From NCBI RefSeq assembly GCF_042650605.1, contig NZ_JBHSBN010000025.1, forward strand, positions 20,795-84,794: a stretch of 64,000 nt of DNA, given 5' to 3'. Position numbers and translations under genes: made by a program. Positions 47,786 to 56,218 of this stretch are shown in pieces; within the stretch, counting starts at the first letter, position 1; every line of letters begins with the position of its first letter. The DNA comes from Micromonospora_J zhanjiangensis. GTDB taxonomy: Bacteria > Actinomycetota > Actinomycetes > Mycobacteriales > Micromonosporaceae. Below the pieces are notes generated by a model. That model saw only the letters and a list, made by a program, of their open reading frames with translations. It did no database searches and had not been told where the DNA came from.

Positions 47786-49428
47786 TCAGCCGGGGGTGCA
47801 GTAGTTGTAGAGGGTGACGTACACCGGCGAGGCCGAGGTGGCGGAGTTGCCGGCGGCGTCGGTGGCGGTGACCCGGACCGGGATGCGGGTGCTCGACTTC
47901 GGCATCTTCAGCGGGCCGAGGGTGCCCCGGAAGGCGTTCTTCCCGACCGAGGCCATCGACACGGTCGGCGTGGCGCCGCCCACGGTGTACTGGAAGGTGA
48001 CCTTCAGCGCGGCCGGACCGCTGCGGTCGTCGTCCACGGTGACGGTGACGGTGCTCGTCTGGATGCCGTACGGGCAGCCCTCCGGCTCAGCTCGGTCGGG
48101 TCGGCGACCACCGGGCCGACCTTCGGGGCGACGGTGTCCGGCGGTGGTGGCGGGGAGGTGCCGGGCGGGGGCGCGGCGGTGGTCCGTACCGGTGGGCGGG
48201 TCGGCACGGTCGACGCGGACGGATCGGCCGTGGCCGTCGCGGTCGGGGTGGGGACGGCGGACGTGGTCGGCGTGGGACCGAAGGCCGGGGTGGGGTCCGG
48301 CGTCGGCGTCCCGAGGTCGGCCGGCGCGGCGGCGCCGGTGGGGCCGGTCGCGGCCGAACCGCCGGCCAGCGCCGGGGCGTCCTGGGCCGCGTAGCGATAG
48401 CCGGCGCCGCCGATCAGCAGCGCCGCGACGAGGGCCCCGCCGGCCAGCGCGGTCCGCTTCCGGCCGCCGTGGAACAGTTTCCGCAGGGTACGCGTCGCCG
48501 CGGTCCCCGCGCCGAGCGTGGTGCCGGCGAGGCTGGTGGCCCCACCGGTGCCGTCCGGGAACGGCCAGAGCGCGGCGAGCAGCGCGGCCCGGCGGGCCAA
48601 CCCGGTCAACCCCCGCTCCTCCCAGTCCGGGCCGTACGCCGTGCCGGCCACCCGGTCGAGGATCTCCAGGAACACCTGGGCGGACTGCGGCCGGTCGGCG
48701 GGTTGCTTGGCCAGGCCGCGCCGGAGCAGGTCGTGCACCGGTTCCGGGGCCGGGTCGGTCGGAATCGGCGCGTTCGTGTGCTGCTCGTGCAGGGCGAACA
48801 GGTTCTGCCCGTCGTACGGGGGTCGGCCGGTCAGGCACTCGAAGAAGGTGGCGGTGGCCGCGTAGATGTCGCAGGCCGGGCTCGCCGGCGCACCGGTCCA
48901 CTGCTCCGGCGCCATGTAGCGGGGCGTGCCGGTGACCCGGGCGCCGGAGTCCTCGCCGACCGGCAGGGCGATGCCGAAGTCGGCGAGCTTGCTCAGTCCC
49001 GCGCCGGTGACCAGCACGTTCTCCGGTTTGTAGTCGCGGTGCACCACAGCGTGCGCGTGCGCGGCGGCGAGCCCGGCGAGTGAACCCCTGAGCACGCAGA
49101 GCGCCGACTCGGGACTGGTCGGGCCGTGTTCGCGCAGTATCTGGCGCAGCGACACCCCGTTGACCAGTTCCATCACGATCGCCGCGCCCTCGGCGGACTC
49201 GACGTACTCGTAGAGCCGCGAGACGTGCGGATCGTCGATCTCACCGAGCAGCCGCGCCTCCTGCCGGAAGGCGGTCCGGAAGGACGGATCGTCGCCGAGG
49301 CCGCGGACCAGGTACTTGATGGCGACCGGCGTGCCGGTCGCGTCGTGGGTGGCGAGCACGACGGTGCCCGACGCGCCGGCGCCGAGCCGACGGACGGGCG
49401 TGTAACCGGACAGTTGCCAGTCGCTCAT
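47786..49428 (-). CDS. Hanks-type Ser/Thr protein kinase with frameshifted C-terminal domain
   Basis: Kinase domain (residues 1-270): glycine loop RRLGAGASGTVVLA, Lys in VAIKYL, catalytic loop HRDYKPENVL, DFGIAL, GTPRYMAPEQW. One transmembrane helix (ALAGGALVAALLIGGAGY, about 347-364) and a Thr/Pro-rich stalk follow. The open frame from ATG 49428 ends at 48004 after an odd tail (RRAARTASRRAPSPSPW). Around 48090 the other minus frame continues EGCPYGIQTSTVTVTVDDD ... VYVTLYNYCTPG to a stop at 47786, a good Ig/bacterial surface domain. A one-base deletion or sequencing error would join them; length modulo 3 agrees. Without it the sensor domain is lost. The uninterrupted part is 48004-49428. Confidence 0.8.
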
Positions 49429-49429
49429 T

Positions 49430-49565
49430 CCGCCTCTCCGCTCCGCTGCGAGCCGACCTGCGCCATGCCACCCGGACGCTCGCTCCGCTCGCTCATGCCG
49501 CCTCTCCGCTCCGCTGCGAGCCGACCTGAGCCGTGCCAACCGGACGCTCGCTCCGCTCGCTCATG
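49430..49565. repeat. Two tandem 68-bp repeats upstream of the kinase
   Basis: Copies at 49430-49497 and 49498-49565 differ at only about three bases. Each contains GCTCCGCTGCGAGCC and CGCTCGCTCCGCTCGCTCATG, a repeat type scattered in Micromonosporaceae genomes. Each copy ends with a CAT resembling the kinase start context, so the kinase 5' end may have been shaped by the repeat. The rest of 49566-49735 holds the promoter of the divergent MEDS gene, with TAGACT at 49724. Confidence 0.75.
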
Positions 49566-49735
49566 CCGCCCCTCCACGACGATGCGGGGACGGGTCACGA
49601 GCCCGCCTCGGCACTCATTGTCGTCGCGGCCGCAACACCGGCCATCGGCGGAACGGGTGCCGCCGATGGCCGGTAGGGGGCCTCCGCCCGGCAACGGCCG
49701 GCGACGACCGGCGCGGGAGCGCCTAGACTGTCCAG

Positions 49736-50587
49736 GTGGACCGGTCCAGACCGACCGACGACGACCCGCGGCCGACGCGGCCGTACGGGCACGTCTGCTG
49801 GGCCTACGACGATCCGGCCGGGCTCGCGGCCCGGGCCCGGGAGTTCCTGGCCGACGGGCTCGCCGCCGGCGAACAGGTCTGGTACGCCGCGCCCGACCCG
49901 CCCGACCCGGTGGCCGAACGGCTGCGCGGGGCGCGGGTGCTCGCCGACGGGTTCCGGCGCGGCGCCGCCCGGATCGTCCCGTTGAACGCCACCTACGACG
50001 CCGGTGCGGCCGTGGATCCGGAAGCCCAGGCCGCCGTCTTCGTCGCGGCGGCCGAGACCGCCCTGGCCGACGGGTACGCCGGCCTCCGGGTGGTCGCCGA
50101 CTGCACCTCGCTGGTACGCACCCCGGCGGCCCTGGAAGCCTTCGCGCGGTACGAGCACGTGGTCGACCGGGAGATGCAGCGCCGACCGCTCGCCGGGCTG
50201 TGCGCGTTCGACCGGACCCGGCTCGACGACCGGATCCTGGTGGAGCTGGCCTGCCTGCACCAGGAGACCAACGTCGACGCGGCCCTGTTCCGGTTGCACG
50301 CCTGCGACCCGGACGCCGGCTGCGCCGCGCTGACCGGCGAGTTGGACCCGTCCACCCACGAGTTGTTCGCGCAGGCCCTGGACCGGGTCGATCCGCGGCC
50401 GGTCGACGGCCGGCTGGTGCTGGACGCCAGCGGCCTGCGGTACGTCGACCACCGGTCCCTGCTGCTGTTGCAGGACTTCGCCCGGGGGCGGCACGCGACC
50501 GCGGTGCTGCGCACCTCCCGATCGGCCGCGACGCGGCTCGTCGAACTGCTGGACCTGCCGGGCGTCCGGGTGGAGGCGGCGTGCTGA
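49736..50587 (+). CDS. MEDS-domain protein with STAS domain
   Basis: A 283-residue protein. The N-terminal MEDS sensor domain (YGHVCWAYDDPAGLAARARE, VWYAA, then LRVVADCTSLVRTPAALEAFARYEHVVD) is followed by a C-terminal STAS domain (LVLDASGLRYVDHRSLLLLQDFA). MEDS domains are thought to sense small molecules, and STAS domains act as anti-anti-sigma factors. There is no ATPase. GTG start at 49736 is six bases after TAGACT (leaderless pattern). Its stop overlaps the start of a second MEDS protein that carries the ATPase half of a partner switch. Confidence 0.85.
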   Translation: MDRSRPTDDDPRPTRPYGHVCWAYDDPAGLAARAREFLADGLAAGEQVWYAAPDPPDPVAERLRGARVLADGFRRGAARIVPLNATYDAGAAVDPEAQAAVFVAAAETALADGYAGLRVVADCTSLVRTPAALEAFARYEHVVDREMQRRPLAGLCAFDRTRLDDRILVELACLHQETNVDAALFRLHACDPDAGCAALTGELDPSTHELFAQALDRVDPRPVDGRLVLDASGLRYVDHRSLLLLQDFARGRHATAVLRTSRSAATRLVELLDLPGVRVEAAC

Positions 50588-51573
50588 GCACGGACCCCGC
50601 CGCCGGCCGGCACGGCTGTCACCACGAGGCGATCTGCTACGACTCGGACGAGGAACTGCTCGCCGTCGCGGTGCCGTTCCTGACGGACGGCATCGCCGCG
50701 GACGAGCCGACCGTGCTCTCCCTCGGGGAACGCCGGGCCGCCCTGGTCCGGTCGGCGTTGCCCGCCGGGGTCGAGGTCTCCCTGGCCACCGGCGGGGTGA
50801 TGTACACCGGGCCCGCCTCGGCCATCCGGTCGTACCAGCAGTTGCTGGCCGGCTACCGGGCGTCCGGGGCCCGGCGGGTCCGGATCGTCGGTGAGTTGCC
50901 GCCCGCCCACTTCGGCTCGACGTGGGACTGGTGGGCCCGGTACGAGTCGGCGGTCAACCACGCGCTCGACGAGTTCCCGGTGTGGTGCCTCTGCACGTAC
51001 GACCGGCGACTCGCCCCCGCGGCGGTGCTCGCCGACGTGGGCCGGACCCACCCGTGGATCGCGACCGCCGACGGCCGGCGGGAACCGAGTCCGCACTACA
51101 CCGACCCGCTGCTCTTCCTGCGGGAGAACCGTCCCGGACCGCCGGACCCGGTGCAGCTCACCGCGCCGGCCCTGGAGCTGACCGATCCGTCCCCGGCCCG
51201 GGCGCGGCACGGGGTACGCGAGGTCGACCGGGGGCTGTTGCCGGCCGACGACGTGGACGACCTGGTGGTGGCGGTCAGCGAGACGGTCACCAACGCGCAC
51301 CGCTACGGGTGCCCGCCGGTACGGGTGCGCTACTGGACCGCCGACGATCGCATCGTGGTCACGGTCAGCGACTGCGGTGAGGGACCGAAGGACCCGTTCG
51401 CGGGCCTGCTGCCGACCCGCGACGGTGCCGAGGGCGGCCTCGGCCTGTGGATCACGTTCCAGTCGTGCAGCCACGTCACGATGAGCCGGGACGCCGGCTC
51501 CTACACCCTGCGGCTGACCGCCGGAAACCCGCCCGCCGGCGACATCCTCGGCGCGGTCGGCCGCAAGCCTTGA
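50581..51573 (+). CDS. MEDS-domain protein with HATPase (RsbW-like anti-sigma) domain
   Basis: A 330-residue protein. MEDS domain: HEAICYDSDEELLAVAVPFL, VEVSLATGGVMYTGPASAIRSY, VRIVGELPP and WARYESAVNHAL with VWCLCTYD. The C-terminal RsbW-like HATPase_c_2 domain has LVVAVSETVTNAHRYG (N-box), VTVSDCGEGP and EGGLGLWITF. It probably phosphorylates or sequesters an anti-anti-sigma or sigma factor. GTG start at 50581 overlaps the stop of the MEDS-STAS gene by 7 bp. The pairing is an obvious candidate switch. Confidence 0.87.
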   Translation: MLSTDPAAGRHGCHHEAICYDSDEELLAVAVPFLTDGIAADEPTVLSLGERRAALVRSALPAGVEVSLATGGVMYTGPASAIRSYQQLLAGYRASGARRVRIVGELPPAHFGSTWDWWARYESAVNHALDEFPVWCLCTYDRRLAPAAVLADVGRTHPWIATADGRREPSPHYTDPLLFLRENRPGPPDPVQLTAPALELTDPSPARARHGVREVDRGLLPADDVDDLVVAVSETVTNAHRYGCPPVRVRYWTADDRIVVTVSDCGEGPKDPFAGLLPTRDGAEGGLGLWITFQSCSHVTMSRDAGSYTLRLTAGNPPAGDILGAVGRKP

Positions 51574-53348
51574 CCACCTCTCTGTCGCGAGGTCGCACCG
51601 ACCGGACGGCTCCCTTCCCGGCCCTGCGCCCGCCGCCGCGGTGGGCGCGGCCCCTCGCGGTGGTGATCCTGCTGGCCGGGATGGCGTTCGCGATGGTCAC
51701 CGCCGCGGTACAGCAGACCCCCACGATCGACGAGCCGGTGTACGTCGGCACGGCAACCGCGTACCTGCACCAGCACGAGGTGCGGTACAACCCCGAACAC
51801 CCGCCGCTGGCCAAACTGATCATCGCGACCGGGTTGGCCTTCGACCGGCCCACCCTCGACCCGGGGTTCGCCGGCGACCAGTCGGCGCTCGGCCGGCGGG
51901 TGCTGTACGAGTCGGGCAACGACCCGTGGCGGGTGATGCTGCTGGCCCGGCTGCCGATGATCGTCCTGACCCTGCTGTTCGGCCTGGTCGTGTACGGCTT
52001 CGCCCGGGACGTCACCGGCCCGGTGGGCGGCCTGCTGGCGTTGACCCTGTACGCCCTCTCGCCGGACGTGATCGCGCACGGGTCACTGGCCGGGCTGGAC
52101 GTACCGGTGGCGGGTTTCCTGCTGGTCGCGGCCTGGTCGCTGTGGCGGGCCCGGCGCCGGCCGGTCCGCTACCTGCCGTTGGCCGGGCTGGCCCTCGGCG
52201 CGGCCCTGGCCACCAAGATGACCGCGCTGGCCGTGACGCCGGTGCTGCTGCTCCTGGCCGTCCTGTCCGTCTGGTCCGCCACCCGTCCCGGGCCGGACGG
52301 CACGGCCCCGGCGGCCGCTCCGGAGCGGCCCGGCACCGCGACCGTCACGGACGGACCCGGCGCCGGCCCGACGGACGGCGGGTCCGGGCGGCCCGGCGAC
52401 GCCGGACGGCGGCTCGCGCTGGGGGTGGGGGCGGCGGCCGGGGTGGCGCTGCTGGCGGTCGGCGTGGTGTGGCTCAGCTACCTCGCCGTCGACCCGCGAC
52501 TGCGCTGGACCCCGCCGGCCGGGCTGCCGACGGTGGACGGGCTGCGCGCCCTGCTCGTCGACCGGCTGCCGTTCCCGCCGTCCTACCGGGACGGGATGCG
52601 GGTGCAGTTCGGCTTCGAGGACACCACCTGGGGCGGGTTCCTGTTCGGTCAGCAGTACCTCGGCTCCCGGTGGTACTACCTGCCGGTGGCGCTGCTGGTG
52701 AAGACCCCGCTCGGGGCGCTGGCGCTGTGGCTGGTCGGCGCGGTGGCCCTGGTGGCGCTCCCCCGGCTGCGGCCCGCGGCGGCGTACCTGCTGATGCCGA
52801 CCGCCGTGCTGCTGGTGGCGGCGGCGACCGGGTCGCGGGACCTCGGCGTCCGGTACGCGATCTTCGTACCGGTCTTCCTGGCGGTGGCGGCGGCCGGCAC
52901 GCTCGCCGTCCGGCGCCGGTGGGCACCCGTCGCCGCGGGCCTGCTGGCGCTCGCCGTCGCGGTCAGCACGGTACGCGCGTTCCCGTACTACCTGCCCTAC
53001 TCGAACGAGGCGTTCGGCGGCCCGGAGAAGACGTACCTGCGGCTGCACGACTCGAACGTCGACTGGGGGCAGGACCTGGGCCGATTGGCCGACCGGCTGC
53101 GGCAGCGCTACCCGGGCGAGCGGATCTGGCTGGTCTACAAGGGCGCCGGCGTGCCGTCCTGGTACGGCATCGACGCGGGTGACCCGTTCAGCGTCCCGCC
53201 GGACCAGGTGCGTGGCGTGGTGGTGGTGTCCCGCACCTGGATCGACAAGGCCGACGACCGGCTGCGGGCGCTGATCGCCAGCAGCACCCCGGTCGACCAG
53301 GTCGGCCACTCGATCACCATCTACCGCCGGTCCGGGCGGTCCGGTTAG
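51570..53348 (+). CDS. GT39-like membrane glycosyltransferase (PMT-2 family)
   Basis: A 592-residue membrane protein with about ten helices. It has the PMT/ArnT-like first loop TPTIDEPVYVGTATAYLHQ with the acidic pair, HPPLAKLIIATGLAFDRPTL, and the late loop NEAFGGPEKTYLRLHDSNVDWGQDLGRLADRL (split) typical of actinobacterial dolichyl-mannosyltransferase-like proteins. It probably transfers a sugar from a polyprenyl carrier to an extracytoplasmic acceptor. TTG start at 51570 overlaps the upstream stop (TTGA); MAFAM further in is an alternative. The stop overlaps that of the convergent gene. Confidence 0.82.
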   Translation: MTTSLSRGRTDRTAPFPALRPPPRWARPLAVVILLAGMAFAMVTAAVQQTPTIDEPVYVGTATAYLHQHEVRYNPEHPPLAKLIIATGLAFDRPTLDPGFAGDQSALGRRVLYESGNDPWRVMLLARLPMIVLTLLFGLVVYGFARDVTGPVGGLLALTLYALSPDVIAHGSLAGLDVPVAGFLLVAAWSLWRARRRPVRYLPLAGLALGAALATKMTALAVTPVLLLLAVLSVWSATRPGPDGTAPAAAPERPGTATVTDGPGAGPTDGGSGRPGDAGRRLALGVGAAAGVALLAVGVVWLSYLAVDPRLRWTPPAGLPTVDGLRALLVDRLPFPPSYRDGMRVQFGFEDTTWGGFLFGQQYLGSRWYYLPVALLVKTPLGALALWLVGAVALVALPRLRPAAAYLLMPTAVLLVAAATGSRDLGVRYAIFVPVFLAVAAAGTLAVRRRWAPVAAGLLALAVAVSTVRAFPYYLPYSNEAFGGPEKTYLRLHDSNVDWGQDLGRLADRLRQRYPGERIWLVYKGAGVPSWYGIDAGDPFSVPPDQVRGVVVVSRTWIDKADDRLRALIASSTPVDQVGHSITIYRRSGRSG

Positions 53349-53959
53349 TCGACCGCCGGACGCCGGGCGGCCAGGGCCATGCGCACCCCGAGGACCGTGA
53401 ACGGCACCAGGAGCAGCAGGTCGGCCAGGTGGGCGACCATCGGCTCCCGGGGGATGCGGCTGGCCGGGAACACCACCGCGGCGACGCTGATCAGCACGCC
53501 GAGCGCCGGCGGCACGGCGCGCAGGCGGGCCAGCACCAGGCCGAGCACGAAGAGCGACAGCGGGAACAGCGGGCCGGGAAACCAGAACGCCAGGTACGCG
53601 GCGAGCGGGTGGAGATTGACCAGGCTCACCGCCTCGCTGTGCGGCACGCCGAACAACTCCTCCTGGATGCCCTGCACCCCGAAGCAGACCCCGCCGATCG
53701 CACCGTAGACGGCCAGCGGGAGGCCGACGGCGGCGTACCGCGGGACCCGGTGCTCGATCGCGCGGAACACCGCCACCAGCCCGACGATCCAGCAGACCGA
53801 GGCGACGACGATCAGGGCCCCGGCGACCGTCCCCTGGTACTGGTCCCGCCAGAAGAAGGTCGACCCGGCCTGGATCGCCGGAGCCGCCACCAGGCAGCCG
53901 CCGGCGATCACCGTGGCCGCCGAAGACATGTTCACCGCGTTCGTACCGATGAGATTCAT
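53345..53959 (-). CDS. Hypothetical six-helix membrane protein
   Basis: A 204-residue integral membrane protein with about six helices: ATVIAGGCLVAAPAIQAG, VAGALIVVASVCWIVGLVAVF, AAVGLPLAVYGAIGGVCFGVQG, LAAYLAFWFPGPLFPLSLFVLG, GVLISVAAVVFPASR and LADLLLLVPFTVLGVRM. No family could be assigned. ATG at 53959 gives MNLIGTNAVNMSS and lies seven bases after TAGCGT (leaderless pattern). The stop codon overlaps the convergent GT39-like gene. Confidence 0.7.
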   Translation of the reverse strand: MNLIGTNAVNMSSAATVIAGGCLVAAPAIQAGSTFFWRDQYQGTVAGALIVVASVCWIVGLVAVFRAIEHRVPRYAAVGLPLAVYGAIGGVCFGVQGIQEELFGVPHSEAVSLVNLHPLAAYLAFWFPGPLFPLSLFVLGLVLARLRAVPPALGVLISVAAVVFPASRIPREPMVAHLADLLLLVPFTVLGVRMALAARRPAVD

Positions 53960-54111
53960 GCCTGTGACGCTAGGCAGCGCGCGACCGTCGGCCATCCGAC
54001 GTGCGGCGCGCCGGCATACCGCGATCGCGGTACGCCGGCCACCCGGTCCGCGGTAGCACCCGGGCGGGCTTGGGCGGACCGGAACGGGATCCACGCGGTC
54101 GTACGCGTGCC

Positions 54112-54771
54112 TCAGGGCACCAGGTGGATCCGGACCCGACGGGCGGTGACCGCCGCGGCTTCGAGCACGGCCAGCCGCGGCTCGGCGACCTCCAGCAGGT
54201 GCGGGTGGCGCAGCGCGGCCAGCGGTTCGAGCCGCCGGTCGGCGAGCACCGCGTCGACCATGCCCCGGTCGCCGCCGCAGACCAGCGCCCGGATCGCGGT
54301 GTCCGGGTCCGTGGCCGTCCCGGGGGCGTACGGCAGCAGCACCCGCGCCGCGAGGTCGGCCGTCCGCCCGGCGGCGGCGTCGGCCTGGTTGTCCCGGCGC
54401 CGCGCGTAGCGCTGCTGCGACCAGCCGCCGGCCGCGGTGCGGCCCTGCACGTAGTGGCGGTCGACCTTGGACGCGACGAGCTTCGTCCCGTCGGCGACCC
54501 CGACGGCGACGGCGCCCCGGCGGACCAGCAGCAGACCGAGCCGGGGCGGCCGGGTCAGCGCGGCCAGCAGCGCGTCGATGTCGGCCACCGCGTCGAGTCC
54601 GGGTGGCGGGTGCAGGGTGGCCCGGTCGCCGTTGCTCGCGCCGGTGAGGGTGAGCCCGTCCTCGGTGGCCCCGTCGTGCCGGCCGTAGAAGCCGTCCAAC
54701 CAGCCGCGCAGCCGCTCCGGCGAGATCTCCACCCAGCGCCCACCACCGGCCGCCGGCCGTGGCTTCACCAT
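54112..54771 (-). CDS. acVLRF1-family peptidyl-tRNA hydrolase (release-factor-like)
   Basis: A 219-residue protein of the actinobacterial VLRF1 group, relatives of eukaryotic Vms1/ANKZF1. The diagnostic GRTAAGGWSQQRYARRRDNQA segment holds the GGxSQxR loop with the catalytic Gln. Flanking parts are LGLLLVRRGAVAVGVADGTKLVASKVDRHYVQ (split) and IRALVCGGDRGMVDAVLADRRLEPLA. It should cleave peptidyl-tRNA on stalled ribosomes. ATG at 54771 (MVKPRPAAGG) is preferred; a start at 54786 is possible. Confidence 0.85.
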   Translation of the reverse strand: MVKPRPAAGGGRWVEISPERLRGWLDGFYGRHDGATEDGLTLTGASNGDRATLHPPPGLDAVADIDALLAALTRPPRLGLLLVRRGAVAVGVADGTKLVASKVDRHYVQGRTAAGGWSQQRYARRRDNQADAAAGRTADLAARVLLPYAPGTATDPDTAIRALVCGGDRGMVDAVLADRRLEPLAALRHPHLLEVAEPRLAVLEAAAVTARRVRIHLVP

Positions 54772-54908
54772 CCGTGCCTCATCCACCCAGCATGGCAGCA
54801 GCGCCGCCGGACCGCCGACGCGGTCAGCGGGCAGCCCACGTCAATCCGCACGTGGTCGACGGTGGTCCGGCCGTGCCATGCTTCACGGACTCGACCCGAA
54901 GGACGGTC

Positions 54909-56087
54909 ATGACTGCTGGCGACGCCGTACAGGCCCGGCCGGCGCGACGCTCGTTGCGCCCCATCGCATCCCTGCTGACCCTCGTCGCGATCCTCGCCCT
55001 GCTGTTCGGCGTTCCATGGTGGACACTGACCACCGGGCGGGCCCAGTGGCCGGCGCCGCTGGCCGCCGCCGGCAGCGCGGTCTTCGCGGTCACCCTGGTC
55101 GCGTTCCCGGTGCTGATGTACCTCGGTCACGGCCGCCGGCAACGTGACTGGGCCGCCCGTACCGGCGACACCATCCTCGGCCTGGTCTGGATCCTGTTCG
55201 TCTGGGCGCTGCTCGGCAACGTCGCGCGGCTCGCCCTCGCCGCGGTCGGCGTCGCCGACCCGGCCCGCTCCCGGCTGGTCGCCGTCGGCACCCTCGCCGT
55301 CTCGGCGGTGCTGGCCCTCTGGGGGTACGTCGAGGCGATGCGCGTCCCCCGGGTACGCCGGGTCGACGTCACCCTCGACCGGTTGGCACCCGGTCTCGAC
55401 GGGCTACGGGTCGTGCTGATCACCGACACCCACTACGGCCCGATCGACCGGGCCGGCTGGTCGGCCCGGACGATCGCGAAGGTGAACGAGTTGGACGCCG
55501 ACGTCGTCTGCCACACCGGCGACATCGCCGACGGTTCGGTGGCCCGCCGGCGAGCCCAGGCCGCGCCGCTCGGCGAGGTCCGGGCCCGGTTGGCGCGCAC
55601 CTACGTGACCGGCAACCACGAGTACCTCGGCGAGGCCCAGGGCTGGCTGGACCACATGCGCGACCTCGGCTGGGAGCCGTTGCACAACCGGCACATCGTG
55701 GTCCGGCGGGACGGTGCCGGCCTGGTCGTGGCCGGGGTGGACGACCGCACGGCGGCGTCCTCCGGCTCGGCCGGGCACCGGGCCGACCACGCCGCCGCAC
55801 TGTCCGGTGCCGACCCGGACCTGCCCGTGCTGCTGCTGGCGCACCAGCCGAAGCAGATCGACGACGCCGTCGCGGCCGGGGTCGACCTGCAGCTCTCCGG
55901 GCACACCCACGGCGGGCAGATGTGGCCGTTCCACTACCTCGTCCGGCTCGACCAGCCGGTGGTGCAGGGCCTGCGCCGGCACGGCCGGACCCAGCTCTAC
56001 ACCAGCCGGGGCACCGGTTTCTGGGGGCCGCCGTTCCGGATCTTCGCCCCCAGCGAGATCACCCTGCTCACTCTCCGCGCGGGGTAG
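54909..56087 (+). CDS. Membrane-anchored metallophosphoesterase
   Basis: A 392-residue protein. The N-terminal 140 residues hold four helices (LLTLVAILALLFGVPWW, GSAVFAVTLVAFPVLMYL, ILGLVWILFVWALLG, AVGTLAVSAVLALWGY-like). The C-terminal calcineurin-type phosphoesterase domain has LITDTHYGPI, VCHTGDIADGS, YVTGNHEYLG, LLAHQPKQ and LSGHTHGGQMWPF, the full five-motif metal site. It resembles YkuE-type proteins. The substrate is unknown. Start ATG at 54909 with CGAAGGACGG upstream. Confidence 0.9.
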   Translation: MTAGDAVQARPARRSLRPIASLLTLVAILALLFGVPWWTLTTGRAQWPAPLAAAGSAVFAVTLVAFPVLMYLGHGRRQRDWAARTGDTILGLVWILFVWALLGNVARLALAAVGVADPARSRLVAVGTLAVSAVLALWGYVEAMRVPRVRRVDVTLDRLAPGLDGLRVVLITDTHYGPIDRAGWSARTIAKVNELDADVVCHTGDIADGSVARRRAQAAPLGEVRARLARTYVTGNHEYLGEAQGWLDHMRDLGWEPLHNRHIVVRRDGAGLVVAGVDDRTAASSGSAGHRADHAAALSGADPDLPVLLLAHQPKQIDDAVAAGVDLQLSGHTHGGQMWPFHYLVRLDQPVVQGLRRHGRTQLYTSRGTGFWGPPFRIFAPSEITLLTLRAG

Positions 56088-56218
56088 CCCCGTCCCGCCG
56101 GACCGCACAACCGCAGGACCACACGGAGTGCGAGCGGCGCGCGGCGGACGGTCCACGGGACAACGGTGACGGTGCGTGACCCGTACAGTGTCGGGAATTG
56201 TCGATCGAGGAGAGCACC

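Noticed and set aside
47786..48901. Separate gene in the second minus frame below the kinase
   Set aside because: Only the part after about 48090 looks like real protein. It is better explained as the frameshifted end of the kinase.
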